Of a stretch of DNA of 64,000 bases, positions 55,900 to 64,000 are shown piece after piece. The stretch covers positions 12,701,777 to 12,765,776 of the forward strand of contig CM020619.1 of assembly GCA_009829735.1 (NCBI GenBank), written 5' to 3'. The position numbers were made by a program, and so were the translations under genes. Every line of letters begins with the position of its first letter. Position 1 is the stretch's first letter. The notes beneath the pieces are model-generated. The model saw only the letters and a list, made by a program, of their open reading frames with translations. It was not told where the DNA came from and searched no databases. The stretch comes from Pyropia yezoensis (taxonomy: Eukaryota; Rhodophyta; Bangiophyceae; Bangiales; Bangiaceae).

Positions 55900-56596
55900 A
55901 AGTGAAGGACGTTGCCGACATGGGCGGCGGTCGGTGGGGGCCATCTGCCGCCGCTCTTATGCCGTCGCCGCCGGGTGGCGGTGCGTCCGTCGCCGCCCGC
56001 TCGCGGGTGTTCCGCCCGTGCGTGTGTGTGCTGCCGCCGCGCGGCGGCCGCGCGCGTAGGGCGGCCCACCGGTGCGCGCCCGTCCGCCCGCCCCCCCCCC
56101 GCCCAAACGCCCGCTCCTCCCCCGCCGCCTTGTCAAAGGCACGCCCACGTGGGGGCTGTGCATTGCACGGCGGCAGGAGAGGGGGCGGGGGAGGGAGAGG
56201 GGGAGGGCAGTACGGTGCGGCTCCCGAAGGGGAGAGGGGGCGCCACTGCTCGCGTCCTTGCGTTGCTTGGCATGGCGCCGTGGCGGCCGCTCGGTCGTCA
56301 GCCGGGGGGGGGCGGGCGCGCGCCCCATGCGAGGGGGGGCGGGCGCCCCTATCCGGCTGTTGCCGACGGCCGCGCGGGAAATAATTTCCCGCCGGTTACG
56401 GGTGCCACAGGAGTAGCAAGGCATAACAGGAACAGGAGCGTTGTGTGCCATCAAAGTTGGAGATCGCGAGGCCGGTAGCGGCCGAGCAGCTCCTGGGCCT
56501 CGGAGGACGCGTTGAAGCGGACGAAGATGTAGTCCCGCAGCGTGATGGAGATCGACCGGTGGGCACACAGGTCGGCGATATACTCCACCGGGAAGC
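55900..56596 (-). pseudogene. GC-rich host-like segment with a coding tail, inside the retrotransposon
   Basis: From about 55900 the composition switches to the C/G-rich style of the host chromosome. Its right end holds, on the minus strand, a coding tail VEYIADLCAHRSISITLRDY then IFVRFNASSEAQELLGRYR and a stop at 56451-56453. The text is protein-like but I cannot name the family. The tail stops abruptly at the 135-bp repeat at 56600. The simplest reading is a captured 3' end of a host gene; a chimeric assembly is the alternative. Confidence 0.4.
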
Positions 56597-56599
56597 GCA

Positions 56600-56734
56600 T
56601 TACTACTAAGCTAACTATCCCAAACTTCGGGAATATGGACCCAAATGCAGGGGAAGGAACGGATCAGGCTAGTGGCCTGCCGCCCCTTGCATGGCACGTG
56701 TTGCCCCCCTACCTGGGGGTCAATACTGCCACAC
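56600..56734 (+). repeat. 135-bp dispersed repeat, copy 2
   Basis: Gap-free match to the reverse complement of 47255-47389. It forms the junction between the host-like segment and the start of the pol region. Confidence 0.85.
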
Positions 56735-59700
56735 TAAGGAGACGGACTTTGCGGCAAGCGTGCCCGATGGCCGCTCTCATGTCCTCGCTGAAACCATTGA
56801 ACCCCTTGAGATTCACATTGGACCGTATCAAGAACGACTACGATTTGCTGTATGTGACTTAAACGCATACGACCTCATCCTGGGAAAGAAGTGGCGCGAT
56901 GACAAGGACGCCAAAATCAAGAACAAGAAAAACAAGATCTCCTTCAAGTTCAACCACAAGAACATCTCTTTCACAGCCTCCCTGAAGAAGCCTGAACCCC
57001 TGATCAGTCGGCAACGTCTCGCCCGGGACCTCGTCCGAAGGTGCCCGGTTTTTGCCATCTACCTGCAGTCCGAAGATCCCTCTACCAACTTCGACATTAA
57101 CGCCATTACGATGGGACACGCCGACGACAAGAGAGAAGTTCAAGAGATCCTCAAAGAATACGTCGACGTCTTTCCAGACGAGCTCCCCGACGGACTTCCT
57201 CCTGAGCGCAGTCACAAGTTTAGCATCAAGCTTACCGATGATGCCCAGCCACGTCGTAGCGGAATTTACCGACTAGCCGAATGGGAGCTCGAAGAACTCA
57301 AGACCCAACTTGCCGTCCTAATAAGGAAGGGATTCATCCAACCAAGCGCCTCACCGTGGGGCTCTTCCGTCCTCTTTGCGGCAAAAAAGGACGGTGACTG
57401 GCGAATGTGCATCGACTACAGGGCCCTAAACAAGACCACCATCAAGAACGCGTATCCACTACCACGCATCGACGACATCTTCGACCAACTGCGAAAGGCC
57501 AAGTACTTTACGAAGATCGACCTCCGTTCTGGCTACCACTAGATTCGCCTTGATCCGGAAACAATACCTCTGACGGCGCTTCGAACCAAGTACGGACTCT
57601 ATGAGTTCACGGTCGTACCCTTTGGTCTTACGAATGCACCCGCGGTCTTCATGAACCTAATGAACGATGTATTCAGACCCTACCTGTACAACTTCATCTG
57701 CGTCTACCTCGACGACATCCTAGTCTACAGCGAAACCTATGACGATCACCTCAATCACCTAAGATTAGCACTCGACAAACAACGAGAACACAAGCTCTAC
57801 GCCAAGTTGAGCAAGTGCCAATTCGCTCGGACCACTGTGGACTACCTCGGTCACGTCATCTCCGAGAAAGGCTTCTCCGTGGAAGACTACAAGGTCCAAG
57901 CCATTCGTACATGGGCAACACCGAGAAGCAAAAAGGACGTGCAATCCTTCCTCGGTATGGTCAGCTTCTACCGCAGATTTACCAAGGGAATGGCGGCCGT
58001 AGCCACGTCTTTGACGAGGCTGACTGGGAATGTCGACTTCGAGTGGACCCCAGACGCCCAGAAAGCTTTCGAGCAGCTGCAGAATCTGACAACAACCGCA
58101 CCAGTACTAAGGCCTTTCGACAAGAGATATCCAATCTATGTGTCTACCGATGCCAGCGGATATGCTGTTGGCGCAGTCCTTGAGCAAGATGACGGACGCG
58201 GACGGCGTCCAGTGGCATACTTTTCGTTAACTCTCAACATCCACGAGCAACGCTACAGCATTCGTGAACGAGAACTTCTTGCAGTCGTACAAGCCATCCG
58301 CCATTGGCGCTGCTACCTCTACGGAAGACCCTTTGAGGTCCACACCGACCATGAGTCCCTGAGATACCTAAGAACCCAAGAAAAGCTCAATGATCGTCAA
58401 GTCAAATGGCTGGAGCTTCTGGACCAGTTCCAGTTCAAGATTGTCCCCATCAAGGGCACTTCAAATCCCGTGGCTGATGCCCTTTCCAGGCAGCCACAAG
58501 ATGCTCCCGACAAGCACGCCCCCAATCAAGACCTCCTTAGTCGCGTGCTGGCCAAGACCATCAACGCCGTCCCCAAGAGAACTGAAATCAACAACCTCAT
58601 GACCATCAACCAAAGTGATCAAGACCTTGCCACCTTAGAACAAGAGTACGACGCGGACCCCGAGTTTGCCGACCTAGTCAAAGACCCGGTATCTCCCTAC
58701 CGGCTGCACATGGGGTTGTTGAAGCGAGGTGACCGTACGTGTATCCCTGTCGGTACTCTACGCCAAAGACTACTCCACGACTACCACGATGTCCCGCGCC
58801 AAGGGCACATGGGAGTCAAGAAAACAACGAAGGCCATTTCTTCCAAGTACTAGTGGAAAACCATGCGGAAGGACATCCAAAGATACGTACATACATGTGA
58901 TTTGTGCCAGCGAAACAAGGCTAGCACCCATTCACCTCTGGGTCACCTCAAACCTCTAGATCCCCCGAACCAACGAACGGCAAGTGTCTCCATGGACTTT
59001 ATCACGCCTCTTTCTCTGACTCCAAGAGGTCACAACGGGATTTACGTCGTTGTCGACCGCCTCTCCAGAATGATTCGCCTCGCCCCTATGAAGCCGGACT
59101 GTACCGCGCCAGTTGCAGCACAGCTCTATCACGATCATGTCTATCGACACCACGGACTCCCTGCTGATGTCGTCTGCGACAGGGACCGCATCTTCTTCTC
59201 CAACTTTTGGCGGTCACTCACGGAGATCCTCAAAGTCAAGGTCAAGGCATCTTCAGCCTACCACCCGCAAACTGACGGACAGACTAAGATTATGAACAAG
59301 AAGATTGAGGAAATCCTGCGAAATTTCGTCAACCATCACCAGGGCGATTGGGACCTATTCTTGGTTGCTGTTGAAGTAGCCTACAACCGGTCGCCAAATG
59401 CTGTGACGACGTACTCACCCTTCTTCCTGAACTACGGATTCGAACCCAAGACAGTTCCAATGGACATCCTCGAAAAGTCAGAATCAAGTATACCTGCAGT
59501 GTCTGACTGGCTAAGCGGTCTCCAACGTGCTCAGGAGACTGCCATATCAGCCATCAAGAGTGCAAATGAGGCGCGCTCGGCGTACGCAAATCGCCATCGC
59601 CGACCTTGCAAGATTGCCGTCGACGATCTGGTGCTTCTAAGTACCAAACAGCTTATGCCAGACGCCTTCCAAGGCGCTCGGAAGCTGATGCCCAAGTACT

Positions 59701-60050
59701 CAGGACCCTATCGCGTCACTGAAAGCATTAATGATGTGACTTTCCGCCTGGATCTTCCCCAAGCGGTGCTCGATCGCAAGGTTCACAACGCCTTCCATGC
59801 GAGCTTGCTAAAGCCGTACCGCGCTGACCCGTACGGCCGACTTCCTCCCCTTCCGCCTCCGGTTACATTTCCGGACGGTTCGGTCGAGTACGAAGTCGAC
59901 TCCATCATACGGTCACGAAAGCGCCGAGGACGACTACAGTACCTCGTCAAGTGGAAAGGCTGTGACGTCAGCGAGAACTCCTGGCTGACCAAGCAAGACC
60001 TGGCCCACGCACCTGAGGTTTTGGACGCGCTCCTTCGCCGCGCGTCCTAA
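56735..60050 (+). mobile_element. Pol region of the chromovirus: protease remnant, RT, RNase H, integrase, chromodomain
   Basis: Parts in order: the end of a retropepsin-like domain ([12 protein letters not shown], near 56870); reverse transcriptase at about 57230-57950 ([26 protein letters not shown]); RNase H at about 58090-58480 (PIYVSTDASGYAVGAVLEQD, YSIRERELLAVVQAIRHW); integrase at about 58860-59700 with its zinc-binding CDLCQRNKA and core DFITPLSL...HPQTDGQT; and a chromodomain at about 59885-60030 (YEVDSIIRSRKRRGRLQYLV, KWKGCDVSENSW). The protease front part is absent. The region is broken, with a few breaks. Chromodomains of this family steer integration towards histone-marked chromatin. 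Confidence 0.9.
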
Positions 60051-60061
60051 GGGGGGGGAGG
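60049..60061 (+). other. Polypurine tract next to the right LTR
   Basis: AAGGGGGGGGAGG directly precedes the TG of the right LTR, the usual position of the plus-strand primer. Confidence 0.8.
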
Positions 60062-60934
60062 TGTAAGGATATGCTCCCTAAATCCCCAAGACTCTAGCTT
60101 CGGGGATAAGGACTGGGGCCTCTCCTTCCCTGTCCTTCTCAGCCAACTCCTTCCAAGACGCATCAACTCCCTGGTAATCTGGACATACCGCGGTGTCCGG
60201 CCGAGATTCTACGGGTCGCGGACGGTCAGCACGAGAGCCGCGGATCGGCTATCCGTTAGTACCCTGACTCATCCCCGGACGGATATTTTCTCTCCGCGGA
60301 TCAGAGGACTAACGGACCACAGGACAAGCGACATCTCTGATTCATCGGCCAGCCGGAACAATCTCCCGACGAGGCAATGAGAACGGCAAGATTTGCTGAC
60401 CCACGGGAGATTTTCGACCCGAAGACTGGCGTCTGGCTTACACGCCTCTGCGGCCTTTCCGGCCGATCGGCGTGTGAGGCCAGCCGCGCGGCGCCACGAG
60501 CGCCGCACGCCGCCCCCGCCCCCGCTTGGGGCTGCCTGGTGGGGCGCCGTGGGGCGCGCACACCCACCTTGACTTGTTCTGAGAGCCTATGCCTTGCTTT
60601 GAGCCCATTGGTGCCGCCCCCCCGGCGGCACGGGCAATCGCATGCTTTGGGGCACCCTGGGTGCCCCCCCGGGGGTATATAATGCGTGAGTGCGGGCGCC
60701 ACCCGGGGAGACCTCGGGGGAAACAACAAACACAGACACAACGACCTCCTTTACCCTCGAACCCCTCGACCCCCTCGACCCTCACCGACGTCACGCCCAT
60801 CTTCTTCCCCACCCCCATCACCGTCACCCCGCCCGTCACCTTCCCCGCGCCCCGCAGCCTCATTGGCTTGCGCGGGCAGCTGACACCGTTTACCAGTACG
60901 TTGAGGGCTGCCCGGGTGTGGGTGGTGCCTCACA
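60062..60934 (+). repeat. Right LTR (873 bp)
   Basis: Same ends and length as the left LTR; TATA-type box at about 60675-60683. It is followed by the GCTTC target duplication at 60935-60939. Confidence 0.95.
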
Positions 60935-60939
60935 GCTTC

Positions 60940-61840
60940 CTCCTTCTTGCTGTCCGTCCGCCGGCAGGGACGCCTGTTTCATCTTCCGACGGGTGTCCGT
61001 CGGCACATCGGGCAGCTGGGCGTGGACATGATAGCTGCCAAGACCGGGTTGGCCCGGGAGTTCGAGGCCCTGCTGGCCGTTCACGACGCCGTGAGCTGGG
61101 CTGGGGTGCTGGCCCTTCCCCCGTACCGGGACCCGCAGGCTGGGGCTACCCCCTTGCCTCGTCACTCGTTGCGTATCCGGCGTACTCAGCCGGGTGAGCC
61201 CAATTGCCGTGGGTGGGCGTCCACCGAGGCCGTTCTTGACCTGGGTCTTCCCATGGTTATCCATGACCCTCTTCAGATCCTCGCCCCGTGGTTCGGTAAC
61301 CCGGTACCGATGGCGGTTGGCCGTCGTCCCCGAGAGTGGGACTCTGCGGGTGGGGGGCGTGAGGTGTCCCGTCGCCGGGCGGAGCCCCGCCGGGTTTACG
61401 GTGGAGCCCCTTCGGTGGGGTCCTACCGGGCCTCGTATCAGGCGCCACCGGCTCCGGTGGTAGCCGTGTCGGCTCCGGTGGCTCCTCTGGCTGCGCCAGT
61501 GTCACCTCCCGCCCCTGTCATGCGTGACGGGGGTCCCCGTGTCTTGTATGAGGGCGTTGACGCCCTCATTGCTCGCGAGATGCGGGAGGGTCTCTTTGTT
61601 AGCTGGGGGGATATCCCCCCAGGTGCTGCGCTGGTCGGTTCCGCGCGTTGCTTTGGTGGCGTGTTGGACCGCCTCCAGACAGCTCTGGAGGACGTGGAGG
61701 CTGGCCGCAGCACCCTCGTCCAGCTATGCACCGAGGTAACTCGGGCGATTGACCGTCGCGAGATTGCCGACCGGTGGAGCATGGAGGTGTACGCGCTTAC
61801 GCGTGAGTGGCCTCCCTCTGGCAGTGGGTCTACCCACTGA
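60940..61840 (+). pseudogene. Unknown long reading frame, right part
   Basis: Continues, in the same style, the frame interrupted at 51938. It starts with FLLSVRRQGRLFHLPTG, has a basic Pro-rich middle and ends in a helical block (DRLQTALEDVEAGRSTLVQL, then ADRWSMEVYALTREW). No family recognised. See the left part for the state of the whole. Confidence 0.4.
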
Positions 61841-62607
61841 GAAGTGCTATTGTTTGTGAGGGAGAGGGACCCGGTGACCCTTATGGTGGCCGGGTAGTAG
61901 TGAGTATACACTCATCCCCCGCTGGGGCGTTTGCATGATACCAATGCCTGCCTTTAGGGAGTACTCCGTCTGCCTTAGCCGTGGCCTGCCTCGGTTTTTT
62001 TCTCGCGTGCCCGAACCCATCCTGGTTGGTTAATACTCATGAAGGTCAACCTTCCTTGGTCCGTCACTTGCCCCATGGATGAGGGTTTACATTGGTGTAA
62101 GCCTCAGGTTACTTTGAAATTATCGGAGTCAGTTATCTCCTTCAAGTAAACTTGCAACAGTCAGTAGCTTCCTTAGTTCGCCTAAGTCCGCTCCAACTTA
62201 GTGAACCTAAGTCTTGCCGAATCCATGTGACACCCTACTTAGTAGGTATAAGCCTCACCCCCCAACAGCCGAAGTCGGTGTCGGTTGGGTTGTTACAGTA
62301 GGCGTCGTCGCCTCATGTATCGTGCTTTTCCGAAAAATGGCGGGTCGGGGCGTTCGGGCGAACGGGACAGCAACCGGACAGTCTCAGGTGGCCCACTGTG
62401 TCTCGCGAGAAAACCTGGCCAATGGTAGAGTACTGGCAACTCGGCACGGGCCCCACCCAGCGTATTTCACGACTCTAGCGTGTCACACTCTGAAAGTGCC
62501 TGCACCAATCAAGACCTCTCGTCACGCGGCATTCTCTTGGCACGGGACAGGCTGCTTCGCCTTGCGCCTGCCGCTGTCCTGTCTCGGCCGCGCGCTGTTG
62601 CCGCGTC
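61841..62607. other. Tail of the accessory region, no gene
   Basis: Near-balanced composition up to about 62330, probably the 3' part of the interrupted element, then a return to host-like sequence. Confidence 0.4.
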
Positions 62608-63176
62608 ATGCCCCGCTCCGTCCCCTCGACGGCTGTCACGGCAGAGGACGCCGCGGCCGACTCTTCGCGCGCCCCCCCCTCCACTCTGAGCGGCGTCAAC
62701 GTCGCGACGGGGCCCTCGCCATGGAGCCCCTAGGCGCCGTCGCGCGTGAGGGAGAGGGGGGGTGGCGACGCCCCTGGGGTGGTGCGGCGCTCCCCTCATA
62801 GAGTCCCATCTGCATCGACGGCACCAAGGTTGCGTGGCTGGGGGAGGCGTCGGTGCCCTCCTTGGCCGCCACCGTGGCCGGCATCCTCACCCCGACCGCC
62901 CGGGGGGTGCGGCTGCTGCTGAACTACGCGACGGCGCGGCTGCTCAGCTGCATGTCTACGGCTGCCGCGGACGGTGCGGCAGCGGGAGTTGCTGGCGGCG
63001 CGGCAACGGCCGGCGTACCGGTCGTCACTGGCCCAAGGGCGGTGTCTGGCGGCTCGGGTGGGGCGGGGGGGGGGCTGTTTGTCGGCGGGATCCGTCCCCT
63101 CGCCGCCTCCCAGCCCACGTCTTCCCCGGACGCTACTGCCGCGACCGATGGTACCGCTTTCCGCGGAGGCTACTGA
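62608..63176 (+). CDS. Hypothetical protein, probable exon 62802-63176
   Basis: After the acceptor CCTCATAG (AG at 62800-62801) the plus frame reads SPICIDGTKVAWLGEASVPS, then TARGVRLLLNYATARLLSCM, a varied stretch that looks like real protein. It runs on through Ala/Gly-rich text to a stop at 63174-63176. An upstream frame from the ATG at 62608 (MPRSVPSTAVTAEDAAADSS) is a possible first exon. The best donor nearby (GTGAGG at 62746) lies just after an in-frame TAG, so the join is unresolved. No family recognised. Confidence 0.35.
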
Positions 63177-63179
63177 ACG

Positions 63180-64000
63180 CTGCGGCGGCGGCGGCGGTGG
63201 CGGTGGTGTATGTGGTGTTGGCGGTGGGGGCGGTGGTTCCGGTAGCTGTGGTGGTTGTGGTAGCTGTGGTGGGGGCGGCGCCGACAGTGGGTGCGGTGGC
63301 GCCGGCGGCCGCGCTGGCTGTGAGCGCGGCGGCATTGCCGGCGGTGGGCGGTGGGGGCGGCGCAGGCGGCTACCCGTCGCCCGACCAGCCACCCAGTGCA
63401 GTATACTCCCAGCAAGAGGGATACTCAACGCCGCTGGCGGTGAAGGTAGTGGCGGTGGCGGCGGTGGCGACGGTGGCGGCGGTGGCGGCGGTGGCGGCTG
63501 CGACGGTGGTGAGGGCTTCGGTGGCCGGAGCTGTGGTGGTCGCGGTATCTGTGATGGGGGTGGTGCCGACGGTTGCAGTTGTGGCGCGGGCGGCCGCGGC
63601 GGCCGCAGTGGCGGCGGCGGCGGTGGCAGTTGTGGCAGTGGCGGCGGGAGTGGCTACCCGCCGCCCAACCAGCCACCCAACGCAGTGGGCACCCGGCGGG
63701 TGGGATACTGACCGCCGGCGGCAGCGCAGGTAGTGGCGGATGCGCCGGTAGCGGCCGTCGCGGCTGAGGCGGCGGCGGCGGTGTGGGGGTTGTGATGGCG
63801 GGAGCTGTGGTGGGGGCGATGTTTACGGGGGCTGCCGTCGCGCTGGTGTCGGCGGTGGCTGCGAACGCGGCAGTGGCGGCACTGCCGGCGGCAGTTGCGT
63901 TGGCGGCGGCGGTCGCCACCCATCGCCTCACCAGCCACCCAACGCTGTGGCCACCCCGCCGGTGGTCTACTTAACGTCGCCGCCGGCGGAGGTAGTGGCG
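63180..64000 (+). repeat. Diverged tandem repeat, ~260-285-bp unit, at least three copies
   Basis: The word CCAGCCACCCA recurs at about 63385, 63669 and 63927, each time preceded by a GGC/GTG-rich stretch and followed by GC(A/T)GT and a GG(G/T)...TAC(T) end. Spacing is about 284 and 258 bp. The interior is built of GGTGGCGGT-type triplet repeats. The array appears to continue past the right edge. In the Gly-rich plus frame two copies read SPDQPPSAVYS and PPNQPPNAVGT, but this need not be translated. Confidence 0.6.

Larger units (their letters stand above)
51939..60934 (+). mobile_element. Ty3/gypsy chromodomain LTR retrotransposon, ~9.0 kb, rearranged
   Basis: Two LTRs of 873 bp (51939-52811 and 60062-60934) flank an interior carrying reverse transcriptase, RNase H, integrase and a C-terminal chromodomain in that order, which marks a Ty3/gypsy chromovirus. 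The element is flanked by the direct repeat GCTTC (51934-51938 and 60935-60939), so it inserted as one unit. By eye the LTRs differ at about ten positions (about 1%), indicating a young insertion. The interior is broken, with a few breaks in pol, and rearranged: the gag-like frame runs on the opposite strand from pol, and foreign-looking DNA lies between them. It sits inside an unrelated long reading frame. Confidence 0.92.

Overview
The window looks like nuclear DNA of a very GC-rich photosynthetic eukaryote. I infer an alga, possibly a bangiophyte red alga such as Porphyra/Pyropia; a green alga is not excluded. The grounds are short introns with GT-AG ends in otherwise compact genes, plastid-type tetrapyrrole enzymes with N-terminal extensions, mitochondrial/plastid tRNA and protease genes, a MYB factor, a P4-ATPase and a chromodomain Ty3/gypsy retrotransposon. 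Runs of C or G (up to 35 bases), GGC/GCC repeats and Ala/Gly/Pro tracts are everywhere, so long open frames on both strands are mostly artefacts of composition.

Bases 1-4,900: the N-terminus of a photolyase/cryptochrome running off the left edge on the minus strand, a small Ala-rich reading frame, a nucleotide-diphospho-sugar transferase-like gene and a probable SPT20-like (SAGA) gene. The last two change reading frame, in most cases beside C/G runs. Bases 4,900-24,300 are the best-resolved part: methionyl-tRNA synthetase (-), a 229-bp MITE, a YME1/FtsH-type i-AAA protease (+), uroporphyrinogen decarboxylase (-), a two-exon WD40 protein resembling WDR77/MEP50 (+), a three-exon GatB (-) and glutamyl-tRNA reductase (-). 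GluTR and GatB both act on Glu-tRNA and lie in tandem; UROD works further along the pathway that GluTR starts.

Bases 24,300-44,750: a coding-like pocket with an intron, an R2R3-MYB gene, a large low-complexity protein, a DUF1995-like gene with a G35 tract in its intron, and a two-exon P4-ATPase (lipid flippase, about 1,567 aa). Between these are long low-complexity stretches in which I see no gene.

Bases 45,000-62,400 are an accessory region: a 1.1-kb inverted-repeat DNA element with a SANT-like reading frame (PIF/Harbinger-like), a worn gypsy remnant, and an unrecognised long reading frame split by a young 9.0-kb LTR retrotransposon (51,939-60,934; two 873-bp LTRs about 99% alike; 5-bp target duplication GCTTC). 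Inside this element the gag-like frame runs opposite to pol, with a host-like GC-rich segment and a 135-bp repeat between them. A second, inverted copy of that repeat lies 9 kb away. The window ends with a probable host exon followed by a diverged tandem repeat.
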